Assembly (NCBI RefSeq): GCF_002917095.1
Contig: NZ_PQGA01000009.1
Span: 62,001-126,000, forward strand
Source: Paraburkholderia eburnea
GTDB taxonomy: Bacteria; Pseudomonadota; Gammaproteobacteria; Burkholderiales; Burkholderiaceae
Direction: 5' to 3'
Length of the DNA: 64,000 bases
A model generated the notes under the pieces. The model was not told the DNA's origin. It worked only from the letters and a program-made list of their open reading frames with translations, and did no database searches. The translations under genes and the position numbers were made by a program. Positions 54,223-62,581 of the stretch are shown here, piece by piece (positions within the stretch are counted from its first letter, which is position 1; every line of letters begins with the position of its first letter).

Positions 54223-54519
54223 TTACCGTGCCTCGGGACGCGGCAGATTGAGATCTGGCGCGAGACGCGTGGCCTTGAATTCCGTGATGGTGTAGGCGGC
54301 GAGTCCCTGGCGTGCGAACGGGTCGCTCGCGAGGATCGCATCGAGGCGCGCGCGCTCCATGTTCGACGCGACGATGACGCCGCCATTGCGCGGGACCATC
54401 GGCCCCGCCGCGACGAAATGGCCGCAGGCGAACTGCGCATCGAGAAAGTCGCGATGCGCGGGCAAGGCGTCGTCGATATGTTCGAGCGAGGCGGTATAGG
54501 TCAGCGAAACGATATACAT
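54223..54519 (-). CDS. YciI-family protein
   Basis: A 98-residue YciI-like protein with a ferredoxin-like dimeric alpha/beta-barrel fold. It has the family's His-Asp pair in LPAHRDFLDAQFACGHFVAAGPM. Some YciI relatives act as dehalogenase-like or muconolactone-type enzymes, but most have no known reaction. It ends 220 bases before the PAS-GGDEF-EAL gene and is about 57 bases downstream of the nudK stop, possibly co-transcribed. Confidence 0.85.
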   Translation of the reverse strand: MYIVSLTYTASLEHIDDALPAHRDFLDAQFACGHFVAAGPMVPRNGGVIVASNMERARLDAILASDPFARQGLAAYTITEFKATRLAPDLNLPRPEAR

Positions 54520-54576
54520 GCGAATTCCATCAGCAAAAGGTGGCGTCGAGGTGGCGTCGATTGTAGCGTCACGCGC

Positions 54577-55239
54577 TCAACGCGCGACGCCTGCGGCCAT
54601 CGCCTGCAACGCCGCGTGCTGCAACAACATGATGGTCTTGCCATCGACGATCTCGCCGCGTTCGATCGCCGCCAGTGCTTCGCTCAGGGGCATTTCGATC
54701 ACTTCGAGGTCCTCACCTTCCTCCGCGATGCCGCCGCCATGGCCGATGCGCGTGGAGGCGTCGTACTCGCCCAGATAAAAGTAGAGCTTTTCTGTCACCG
54801 AGCCGGGACTCATGAATGCCTCGAACACCTTGCGCAGATTGCGCACGCGGTAGCCGGTCTCTTCCTCGACTTCAGCGCGGATGCGCTTTTCGGGCGAGGC
54901 GTGGTCGAGCAGACCGGCTGCCGCTTCGATCAGCATGCCGTCGTGGCCATTAACGAAGGCGGGCATGCGGAACTGGCGCGTGAGCACGACGTTGCCAGTG
55001 GCCGGATTGTGCAAAAGGATGGTCGCGCCGTTGCCGCGATCGTAGGTTTCGCGGCTCTGCCGCTGCCAACTGCCGTCGCGGCGGAGGTAATCGAAGGTGA
55101 CTTTGCGCAGGATGTACCAGTTGTCCGAAAGAACGGTGGTATCGACAATGCGGACGCGGTCCTGGGTGGCAATCACGGGCGGCTCCAGAGTGGAACGGTG
55201 AGGGTGACGAAGCGTTTTGTCGACACGCGTGGTCGACAT
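54577..55239 (-). CDS. nudK: GDP-mannose / ADP-sugar Nudix pyrophosphatase (NudK-like)
   Basis: A 220-residue Nudix hydrolase from ATG 55239 (an ATG at 55281 is also in frame). It follows E. coli NudK closely: DNWYILRKVTFDYLRRDG, the Nudix helix AAGLLDHASPEKRIRAEVEEETGYRV (REVxEExGU core intact as RAEVEEETGY), and MSPGSVTEKLYFYLGEYD. One Nudix-box Glu is replaced by Ser (GLLDHAS), as in some NudK proteins. It cleaves GDP-mannose and other nucleotide sugars. It is divergent from the DeoR-type gene. Confidence 0.88.
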   Translation of the reverse strand: MSTTRVDKTLRHPHRSTLEPPVIATQDRVRIVDTTVLSDNWYILRKVTFDYLRRDGSWQRQSRETYDRGNGATILLHNPATGNVVLTRQFRMPAFVNGHDGMLIEAAAGLLDHASPEKRIRAEVEEETGYRVRNLRKVFEAFMSPGSVTEKLYFYLGEYDASTRIGHGGGIAEEGEDLEVIEMPLSEALAAIERGEIVDGKTIMLLQHAALQAMAAGVAR

Positions 55240-55306
55240 CGCGACCGGCTCATGATAGCGTGCAGACTCGTGCAGTTTCAAGAAAATTCGTGTAATCGAT
55301 TAGACC

Positions 55307-56062
55307 ATGCTCACCAGCCAACGAAAAAGAGCGATTCTCGACGCCCTCGAACGCGACGGTCAGGTGCTGGCCGCCGATTTGAGCGCGGCCTTCGGTGTGT
55401 CCGAGGACACGGTCCGGCGCGATCTGCGCGAACTGGCGGCGCAAGGTCACCTGCAGCGCGTGCATGGCGGCGCGTTGCCCGCGTCGGCCGCCGTCGCGCC
55501 GCTCGCCGCGCGTGAGGACATGGATGTGGCCGCCAAGCAGCGCGTCGCGCGCAAGGCGGCGGCCATGATCGAGCCGGGGCAGGTCGTGATCGTCGATGGC
55601 GGGACGACCAGCGCGTTACTGGTGCAAAGCCTGCCGCCCGATCTGGCGGCCACGATCGTGACGCACAGCGCGAGCATTGCTGTGGCGCTGGCTGCGCATC
55701 CTCGGGTCGAAGTCGTGTTGATCGGCGGGCGTCTTTACAAGCACTCGGTCGTGAGTGTCGGCGCTGCCGCCGTTGAGGCGATGTCGCACATTCACGCTGA
55801 TCTGTACTTCATGGGCGTGACCGGCGTGCACGCGAAGGCGGGCTTGAGCACGGGCGATTATGAGGAAGCCTATGTAAAGCGCGCACTCGCGGCGCGCGCG
55901 GCGGAAACCGTGGTGCTCGCGTGCGCGTCGAAGCTCAATACGGCTTCGCCGTTCTGCATCGGCGGCGTGGATCTCGCGCAGACGCTGATCGTCGATGCCG
56001 GTGCATCCGCGAAACTGACTCGGCCGCTCGAAGAAGCCGGGTTGACGGTCGTTAAAGCCTGA
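55307..56062 (+). CDS. DeoR-family transcriptional regulator
   Basis: A 251-residue DeoR/GlpR-type regulator. The helix-turn-helix is at residues 5-58 (LSAAFGVSEDTVRRDLRELAAQGHLQRVHGGA), and the sensor domain from about 75 has VVIVDGGTTSALLVQSLP, typical of the sugar-phosphate-binding DeoR C-terminal domain. It probably senses a phosphorylated sugar. It is divergent from nudK (68-base gap), so a role in its regulation is possible; a sugar-catabolic target is not near. Confidence 0.88.
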   Translation: MLTSQRKRAILDALERDGQVLAADLSAAFGVSEDTVRRDLRELAAQGHLQRVHGGALPASAAVAPLAAREDMDVAAKQRVARKAAAMIEPGQVVIVDGGTTSALLVQSLPPDLAATIVTHSASIAVALAAHPRVEVVLIGGRLYKHSVVSVGAAAVEAMSHIHADLYFMGVTGVHAKAGLSTGDYEEAYVKRALAARAAETVVLACASKLNTASPFCIGGVDLAQTLIVDAGASAKLTRPLEEAGLTVVKA

Positions 56063-56266
56063 TCGGTTGCGCGAATACGCGTTTTCTCTCCAGCCGCTTC
56101 ATTCCTTGCTCAAAACTCCCTGGCGCTTGTGCGGCGCGGGCAGTCCTCACCCCACCAGGGTTTTTGACAGGATTGCAACACTTGATGCGAAGAAGTAGAT
56201 TATCGCAACAATTGGTTTGCTATCGGAATGTAGGGCCGCATGAGTCCGCCCAGGAGAAAAGACGCT

Positions 56267-57577
56267 ATGAAACGTTTGAAGCTGACGACCTGGATCGTCA
56301 TTGGCATGGTGCTGGGCATCGCCACGGGCTACGCCTGCCATCGCGCGATCGGCGATGCGCAGACGCTGACTTCCGTGGCTGACGCCTTCGGTCTGGTCAC
56401 CGATCTGTTCCTGCGGCTCATCAAGATGATCGTCGCGCCGCTCGTGTTCACGACGCTCGTGGTGGGCGTGGGCAAGATGGGCGACGCAAAGGCGGTGGGG
56501 CGCATCGGCGTGCGCACGATCGCGTGGTTCCTGGGCGCGACCTTCGTGTCGCTGCTGCTCGGCGCGCTGGTGGCGAACTGGCTCCAGCCGGGCGCGAGCC
56601 TGCATCTGCCCTTACCCGATGCACACGCGGCCACCGGCATTCAGGCTGGTTCGATCTCGCTCAAAGAGTTCATCACGCATCTTGTGCCTAAGAGCGTCGT
56701 GCAGGCGATGGCCGAAAACGAGATCCTGCAGATCGTTGTGTTCGCAGCGTTCTTCAGCCTCGGCATCATTGCGATCGGCGAGCCCGCCAAGGGCATCGTT
56801 ACGCTGCTCGAACAGATTTCGGCGGTGATGTTCAAGGTCACGGGCTACGTGATGGCGTTCGCGCCGGTGGCCGTCTTCGCGGCGCTCTCGCACGTGGTCG
56901 CCGTTCAGGGGCTGGGCGTGCTGCTGAGCTACGGCACCTTCATGGGCGTGTTTATCGGCGCGCTGGTGCTGTTGTGGTGCGCAATCGTCGGCGCGGGCGG
57001 GCTGGTGCTGGGTTCACGCGTGTTTGGCCTCGTGCGCGCCGTGCGTTTGCCGATGCTGCTGGCGTTCAGCACGGCGAGCAGCGAATCGGCCTATCCGAAG
57101 CTGCTTGAACAACTCGAACGCAGCGGTGTGCCGCGCCGTATTTCGAGCTTCGTGCTGCCGCTGGGTTATTCGTTCAACCTCGATGGCTCGATGATCTACT
57201 GCACGTTTGCTACGTTGTTCATCGCGCAGGCCTACGGCATTCACCTGTCCTTCATGCAGCAGGCGACCATGCTGGCGATCCTGATGCTCACGAGCAAAGG
57301 CATGGCGGCGGTGCCGAAGGCTTCGCTCGTGGTGATCGCGGCGACGCTCGGCCAGTTCAACATTCCCGAAGCGGGCCTGCTGCTGATCATGGGCGTGGAT
57401 ACGTTTTTGGACATGGGGCGCACGGCGACCAATGTGCTCGGCAACAGCGTGGCCGCTGCGGTTGTGACGAAGTGGGAGGGCCAGCTTGGCGCGGTGATGA
57501 GCGACGATGAATACGAGGCGCTCGTCAGCGAACGCGAGCGGACCCGCGAGGCGAGCGGGCAGGGCGCGCTGGCTTGA
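56267..57577 (+). CDS. dicarboxylate/amino acid:cation symporter (DAACS family)
   Basis: A 436-residue transporter from ATG 56267, ten bases after AGGAGAAAAG; an ATG at 56240 is in frame but poorer. It has about eight helices and two re-entrant loops, with hairpin 1 containing the serine-rich AFSTASSESAYPKLL, and NLDGSMIYCTFATLFIAQA plus TSKGMAAVPKASLVVIAATL as substrate/cation-binding motifs. Members (GltP, DctA) take up glutamate or C4-dicarboxylates with protons or sodium. The 'SSESAYP' version is closer to the GltP/GltT branch than to DctA, so glutamate/aspartate is somewhat more likely. Confidence 0.9.
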   Translation: MKRLKLTTWIVIGMVLGIATGYACHRAIGDAQTLTSVADAFGLVTDLFLRLIKMIVAPLVFTTLVVGVGKMGDAKAVGRIGVRTIAWFLGATFVSLLLGALVANWLQPGASLHLPLPDAHAATGIQAGSISLKEFITHLVPKSVVQAMAENEILQIVVFAAFFSLGIIAIGEPAKGIVTLLEQISAVMFKVTGYVMAFAPVAVFAALSHVVAVQGLGVLLSYGTFMGVFIGALVLLWCAIVGAGGLVLGSRVFGLVRAVRLPMLLAFSTASSESAYPKLLEQLERSGVPRRISSFVLPLGYSFNLDGSMIYCTFATLFIAQAYGIHLSFMQQATMLAILMLTSKGMAAVPKASLVVIAATLGQFNIPEAGLLLIMGVDTFLDMGRTATNVLGNSVAAAVVTKWEGQLGAVMSDDEYEALVSERERTREASGQGALA

Positions 57578-57598
57578 GCGCAAGAAAACGTCGTGCAC

Positions 57599-57850
57599 TC
57601 AGGGTTTGCGCCCGAAGGCCGCGCGCCGGCTGGCTTTGGCCTTCTCCAGCGTTTTCAGGCGCGCCTTCGGCAGGTTGTGGCCGGCGCGATTGAGGTAGAA
57701 GTCGAGCATCGACGTCGCGGATTGACAGGGCGTGCCCTTGCGCCGTCGGCTGCGCAGCGCGGAAGCCTTGAGCAGGCGATCTCGTCCGGGTCGCCACGGT
57801 TTCGTTCTCCCGATCAACACCAGACGACACGGTCGTACGCCACGGTACGC
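57599..57850 (-). pseudogene. frameshifted DUF3175 gene remnant
   Basis: The minus-strand frame ending at 57599 gives LKASALRSRRRKGTPCQSATSM followed by LDFYLNRAGHNLPKARLKTLEKAKASRRAAFGRKP, which looks like the C-terminal half of DUF3175 proteins. The preceding bases in another frame read NRGDPDEIACS, which fits the family's DPDEIA.SLK segment directly before it. A small deletion near 57775 therefore breaks the frame, and no start codon remains upstream. It is a decayed gene, or a sequencing artefact at this site. Confidence 0.5.
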
Positions 57851-58479
57851 CGGTACACGTTCTTGCCGCGCCAGCTCGAAAACTCCATGTAGGCACATTC
57901 GAGCACCAGAATCCAGTTCGTTACGCGCATTGCCATCCCCATCATTGGTTTGAATGCAGAACCAGTCTAGGGCCGTGTCATTCGAGGCGAATCCTCGAGC
58001 AGGCGCGGATTGACCGCTCAGTTCAGGCATTCGTACCGGTGGCTCTACCGCCCCGGTGAAGTTCTTACCATGTTGCACCGCAAATCCGGTGCCTGGCTGC
58101 GCCTCTGCATTGAGCCCCTTTGTCACAATGGCGCGTCGTGGCGGTGAAACGCGGGCGCTTCGGATCGCTGCGCCCATCATCCGTCCGCGCGCGCGATGGC
58201 TTCGTGCGCTTGCGGACGTTGCTGCGCAACAAACCCGTTTTCTCGCTCCGTGCGCACCCGCTGTGACGTCCATGGCCGGCGCGCATGGCGTCCAGACGCG
58301 AATTCCGCAGCGTAAAAATGTGGGTCATCGTGCCCTTATCCGTCAAGATCGCCGCGTTTTCGGCCAGGCGCGTCGTGCGGAGAAAACCAGCCGCTATGCT
58401 TCCCTACGTTGCCTCACACGCTCCCCGCGCCGACGCTCTTTTGTGTCGCGTCACGTGATGTTTTTCGGCGCATTTTCCT

Positions 58480-58637
58480 TTCGTCTCCTTATCGGCAAAC
58501 GCACAAGCAACGCTGTTTATTCCGCATTCAGCCGATGCGCGCGCCGCCCGCGCGCTCGCGCGTGGTCCCGAGATGGCCTCCCCCGCCGTCTCGCTCTTCG
58601 CCTGCCGTGTCCGAAAGGGACGGCAGGTTTTTTTCTG
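58480..58637 (+). ncRNA. candidate small RNA or leader upstream of the ketoacyl synthase
   Basis: No plus-strand protein gene ends within about 1 kb upstream, yet a terminator lies at 58601-58635. The preceding sequence has CCUCCCCC-type C-rich stretches (58578-58588) that could pair with ribosome-binding sites, a known feature of beta-proteobacterial small RNAs. The 5' boundary given is a guess. A trans-acting RNA or a 5' leader of the synthase operon are both possible. Confidence 0.3.
58601..58635 (+). terminator. rho-independent terminator
   Basis: CCTGCCGTGTCC pairs with GGGACGGCAGG around a GAAA loop, followed directly by a run of seven T on the plus strand. It sits 270 bases before the ketoacyl synthase start, with no plus-strand protein gene immediately upstream. 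Confidence 0.7.
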
Positions 58638-58797
58638 GTGCGCGACATTGGCGGACCGTGCGCCATGCTCGAACTTGCGCCCGGCAATAGAAGGTGATTG
58701 CCTGTCCGGCGCGCCGCGAGGTGGGGCCCTGGGCGCGGGATGCATGTCGATTCCCTGCTTCGCCATGGAAAGTTTTACCTGGGCGAAGGAAAAGAAA

Positions 58798-58812
58798 ATC
58801 GTGATACACGAT
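58798..58812. promoter_or_regulatory. short palindrome upstream of the ketoacyl synthase gene
   Basis: ATCGTG and CACGAT are exact inverted copies around a three-base spacer, 92 bases before the synthase start. It may be a regulator-binding site; nothing links it to a particular protein. Confidence 0.3.
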
Positions 58813-58903
58813 GGGGGCGCTTTTTGCCTGGCCAGGGGGCCGCAGGACTTGGCGAAAAGCGCTTGTGGTTTTACTCATCAATCACGCTTTTCACGGGATA
58901 TAC

Positions 58904-59941
58904 ATGCTTATCAAGAACATCGCCGTTAGTCTGCCTTCGAAGCTTGTCACGAACGAAGAGGTCATTGAAATGATCCGCTCGCATTCGGTGGGATTCGATG
59001 GCGAGATCGATCGCAGTCTGCGGACCATAAAAACCTTGCTGGACCGCAGCGGCCTCGTCACCCGCCGCTGGTGCGGCAGCCATGAGTCGCCTATCGACCA
59101 TGTGGCCATGGCAACGCGAAAGGCGCTTTCGGAAAGCTATCTCCGGCCCGAACATATCGAGCTGCTTATTTTCGTTGGCATCGGGCGCGGCTTTCTGGAA
59201 CCGGGCAACAGCCACATGATGGCAAGCGCGCTGGGCTTCGTGAACGCCGAATGTTTCGACGTCGTGGACGCATGCATGAGCTGGACCCGCGCGATGTCGC
59301 TGGCCGACAGCCTCTTCAAGTCCGGCCAGTATCGCAATGCGCTGATCGTGAACGCCGAATTCAACATGCTCGCGGGCGGCCCGCTGTATCCGGCGAATTT
59401 CGCGTTGAAGAACCACGCGCAGATCGAATACACGCTACCATCCTTCACGATTGGGGAAGCGGCGACCGCCACGCTGGTTGTCCCGAACGAGCCCGACAAT
59501 TTCGAGTTCGTGTTTCGCGGCAAGCCCGCAGCCGCCGATTTTTGCACCATTCCCATCCACGGCTACGAGGGCTATTGCCATCCGACCGAACGGGTCGGCC
59601 GCAATGGCGACATGCGCTTTACATCGTACGGCCACGAACTGCACAAGAACTCGGAAGAGATTACGGAAATATTCGGCAAGCTCTCGGTGCCGAAGTCGGA
59701 GATCGACGTGGTTTTCACGCACGCGTCATCGAAGGCCGCATGGCATGGCTATGGTGTGAAAGCCGGGGTCGAGGACAAGATGTTTCACATCTACCCGGAG
59801 ACCGGTAATCTTGTATCCGCATCGATTCCCGCTGCGCTGGCGATGGCCAGGGACAGCGGCAGGCTCAAGCGCGGCGACCGGGCCGCGTGCTGGGTCGGTA
59901 GCGCCGGCATGTCGTTCAACGTGAGCAGCTTCCGGTTTTGA
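58904..59941 (+). CDS. beta-ketoacyl-ACP synthase III-like enzyme (FabH/OleA/PqsD superfamily)
   Basis: A 345-residue thiolase-fold enzyme from ATG 58904 (start where similarity begins; the frame extends upstream without support). The catalytic triad is intact: Cys124 in VVDACMSWTRAM, His273 in VVFTHASSKAAWHG, Asn302 in PETGNLVSASIPAAL. The sequence differs from housekeeping FabH (a longer middle part with HNAQIEY-like and IPIHGYEGYCHPTERVG) and resembles the specialised KAS III enzymes that condense acyl chains for secondary products. It is the first gene of an operon with the CqsS-like hybrid kinase 24 bases downstream, so it is a likely synthase of the signal the kinase reads. Its acyl substrates cannot be read from sequence. 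Confidence 0.85.
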   Translation: MLIKNIAVSLPSKLVTNEEVIEMIRSHSVGFDGEIDRSLRTIKTLLDRSGLVTRRWCGSHESPIDHVAMATRKALSESYLRPEHIELLIFVGIGRGFLEPGNSHMMASALGFVNAECFDVVDACMSWTRAMSLADSLFKSGQYRNALIVNAEFNMLAGGPLYPANFALKNHAQIEYTLPSFTIGEAATATLVVPNEPDNFEFVFRGKPAAADFCTIPIHGYEGYCHPTERVGRNGDMRFTSYGHELHKNSEEITEIFGKLSVPKSEIDVVFTHASSKAAWHGYGVKAGVEDKMFHIYPETGNLVSASIPAALAMARDSGRLKRGDRAACWVGSAGMSFNVSSFRF

Positions 59942-59965
59942 GGCCGTAAGCAAAAAGAGAGTGAG

Positions 59966-62581
59966 ATGAAAGCCATCGCAGGGGGCGTCCGATTGGCCCG
60001 ATTGATCAGGCAGCGCGTGCGCGATGCCTATCACGTCTCGGACTACAGCGTGCTTGCAGTCGGCGTGATTGGGACTTTCGGCCATCCGCTTTACTGGGTC
60101 TGGTGGACGTTCATCGATTCGCAGCCGAACGAGAGCGCCCTGATGCGCCTTATCGGCTCGCTTGCGTGCCTGCTGTTGCTGTTGCGGCGCTTCTGGCCCG
60201 CTTCCCTCAAGCGCTTTCTGCCGTGGTATTACTTTGGAACGGTGGCTTACACGCTGCCGTTCTTTTTCACCTATTACCTGCTTTCCGGTCATTATTCGAT
60301 GCTCTGGTCGATGGCCGAACTGGGCATGGTTTTTTTCCTGATTGCGATATTCCCGTCGTATATCGCGTTGTCGGTCAATCTGGCCGTTGGGATCGGGCTT
60401 GCAATCGTTTGTGTTGCGCTGGTCGATCCTTCTGCATTGCAGGTCGATTCGCATCTGCTGCTATATGTGTATCTGCCGGTGTTTGCCTTTGGCATCTGCG
60501 CGGGCACCACGTTCAGCCATAGCAACATGAAGGGCATTACGGCCCAGGCGAAAAGCGAGGCATTGCGCGCGCTCGCGGGTACGATCGCGCACGAGATGCG
60601 CAACCCGCTGAGCCAGTTGCGCTACGTGCTCGATCGCATCGACGACGGGCTGGGCGGGATGGACGCGGCGCGCGACACGCCGGCGCAGATTTCCGGCCAT
60701 ATGGCGTCGCTTTCGCAACATCTTGCGCATGGGCAGATCGCCATCGACCGCGGGCTGCGCATCATCGCCATGACGCTCGATGAAGTCAGTGCCAAGCCGC
60801 TGCGCGCCGACAAGGTGAGCTATCTGAGCGCCGCCGCTACCACGCGCAAGGCGCTCGACGAGTACGGTTTCAACGACGCGAAGGAGCGCAACCGCGTCTC
60901 GCTGGTCGTGATCGAAGACTTTATTTTTGGCGTGGATGAAACGGTTTATCTGTTCACGCTGTTCAACCTGATTCGCAACGCGCTGCATCACATGGGCGCG
61001 CGCCCGTCGGCCAGGCTGACGATCACGGTCGATCTGCACGCCGTCACCGTGCACGACACGGGGCCGGGCATCGCGCCCGAGACCATGGCGCATCTTTTCG
61101 CGCCGTTTCGCAGCCACGGCAACGCGGCGGGCACGGGGCTGGGACTCGCGTATTGCCAGCGCGCGATGCGCTCGTTCGGCGGCGCCATTACGTGCCAGTC
61201 GGAAGTCGATAAATTCACGCAGTTCACGCTGTCGTTTCCGCCGGTCTCCGAAAGCAAGGTCGCGGATCAGCGTCGGCAGGTGCTCGCCCGCGCGGCGGAG
61301 TTCTTCGCGGGCAAACGCGTTCTGATCGTCGATGACGACGCGAGCCAGCGCGCCCGAGCCGCACTGGCGTTCACGGGCGTGCATGCGCTCGTGAGCGAAG
61401 CCGACAGCGGCGAGGCCGCGATCGCCATGTTGCAGGAAAGCCCGGCGATCGACCTCGTGCTCATGGATATCAATATGCCTGGCATCGATGGTTACACGGC
61501 CACGGAAGCGATCCGCGCGGGCGGCCACGAGACGAACGCGAACGTGCCCATCGTCGCCTGGTCCGTCGAGCCGCCCGGTGTCGCGGCCATGCTGGCGCGC
61601 AACGCGGGCATGGACGAGATGATCAGCAAGTCCAGCAGCGCGATTGAATTCCTCACGTCGCTGCAGACGATCATGGAGAGCGGCGCGCGCAATAGCAAAC
61701 GCGCGCGTTTCGACGGTTTCGCGGGGCGCCTGATCGTGCTCGCCGACGACGACACCTATAGCCGCCTGATCGCCAAGAGCTATCTGGAGCGCTGCGGCGC
61801 GGAAGTCCTCGAAGCCGAAAACGGTCAACAGGTGCTCGATCTGTTGAAGGACGGCAGACGAGTGGATGCGGTCGTGGTCGACCTGAACATGCCGGGCATG
61901 GGCGGCCTTGAGACAGCGCGTCTGATCCGCGCGATGGACGGCCCCCATGCGAAGCTGCCCATTGTCGCCTTGACGGGGCAGTCCGACGTCGATGCGCTGC
62001 GCGCCAGTCTCGCCGCGGGCATGAACGAAGTGATGGTCAAGCCGGTGCGAGTCGGTGCGCTTTATGCAAGCCTGTCGCGTCAATTCGCGCACGTTCGCGG
62101 GCCCGGCGAGCGCACGAGCGCCAATCCGGCGCCGCAGGCCCGGATGCAGCCTCAGGCGTCGAATGTGGCGGACACGCCGGTTGTGCCAGCCGCCAAAGTC
62201 GCCGACGAAGATCTGCTCGACGCGATGCAACTCGACGAACTGGCCTCGCTTGGTTTGCTCGATCCGAGCTTCCTGAAGGGCATTGCGCAGATCCGCGCGC
62301 TGATCGACGAAATTGGCGTGCACGCGCGGGCGCAGGATGGCCGGGCGCTGCATCATGCGATGCATATCCTGCTGGGCGTGAGCGGGAATATCGGCGCGAA
62401 GGCCTTGCATGCCTTCGCGCGCCGCCTCTATCCCGAGTTGCAGGGTGGCGGCTTGCCCACCGGGACAGGCTGGCTGGAGGCGCTAACCGAGCTGGGAATC
62501 CGCTCGGCGGATGCGCTGCAAAGCTACTTTGTCGTGGTGACGGGATTCGGCGACTCGCGGCGCACGTTCGTGGACGATTGA
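59966..62581 (+). CDS. CqsS-like hybrid sensor kinase (6TM-HK-REC-REC-Hpt)
   Basis: An 871-residue hybrid kinase behind AGAGAGTGAG. Residues about 28-182 hold six hydrophobic segments. Their sequence (VGVIGTFGHPLYWVWW and LPWYYFGTVAYTLPFFFTYYLL) follows the CqsS receptor that binds the alpha-hydroxyketone CAI-1. The kinase core has His209 (TIAHEMRNPLSQL), N-box FNLIRNAL, and DTGPGIAPE and GTGLGLAYCQRAMRSFGG. Two receiver domains follow (about 452-575, LVLMDINMPG; and about 590-715, VVVDLNMPG). A C-terminal Hpt domain (about 740-865) contains MHILLGVSGNIGA with the phospho-His but Leu for the usual Lys. Vibrio CqsS has only one receiver and no Hpt. The end overlaps the convergent REC-kinase gene by 58 bases. 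Confidence 0.88.
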   Translation: MKAIAGGVRLARLIRQRVRDAYHVSDYSVLAVGVIGTFGHPLYWVWWTFIDSQPNESALMRLIGSLACLLLLLRRFWPASLKRFLPWYYFGTVAYTLPFFFTYYLLSGHYSMLWSMAELGMVFFLIAIFPSYIALSVNLAVGIGLAIVCVALVDPSALQVDSHLLLYVYLPVFAFGICAGTTFSHSNMKGITAQAKSEALRALAGTIAHEMRNPLSQLRYVLDRIDDGLGGMDAARDTPAQISGHMASLSQHLAHGQIAIDRGLRIIAMTLDEVSAKPLRADKVSYLSAAATTRKALDEYGFNDAKERNRVSLVVIEDFIFGVDETVYLFTLFNLIRNALHHMGARPSARLTITVDLHAVTVHDTGPGIAPETMAHLFAPFRSHGNAAGTGLGLAYCQRAMRSFGGAITCQSEVDKFTQFTLSFPPVSESKVADQRRQVLARAAEFFAGKRVLIVDDDASQRARAALAFTGVHALVSEADSGEAAIAMLQESPAIDLVLMDINMPGIDGYTATEAIRAGGHETNANVPIVAWSVEPPGVAAMLARNAGMDEMISKSSSAIEFLTSLQTIMESGARNSKRARFDGFAGRLIVLADDDTYSRLIAKSYLERCGAEVLEAENGQQVLDLLKDGRRVDAVVVDLNMPGMGGLETARLIRAMDGPHAKLPIVALTGQSDVDALRASLAAGMNEVMVKPVRVGALYASLSRQFAHVRGPGERTSANPAPQARMQPQASNVADTPVVPAAKVADEDLLDAMQLDELASLGLLDPSFLKGIAQIRALIDEIGVHARAQDGRALHHAMHILLGVSGNIGAKALHAFARRLYPELQGGGLPTGTGWLEALTELGIRSADALQSYFVVVTGFGDSRRTFVDD

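Larger units (their letters stand above)
57851..58903. other. about 1 kb without a supported protein gene, upstream of the ketoacyl synthase
   Basis: Neither strand shows a protein family I can support. A short minus-strand frame of 42 codons (about 57813-57940) has no clear function. The region contains a hairpin-plus-T-run terminator at 58601-58635 (described separately) and several short palindromes close to the synthase start, including 58798-58812. Confidence 0.5.

Noticed and set aside
58850..58875. Sigma-54 promoter before the ketoacyl synthase
   Set aside because: A TTGGC-like element is present but the GC of the -12 element is not at the required spacing.
60461..62410. Long minus-strand frame opposite the hybrid kinase
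   Set aside because: Shadow frame of low-complexity Arg/His-rich sequence; the plus-strand frame has full kinase, receiver and Hpt motifs.
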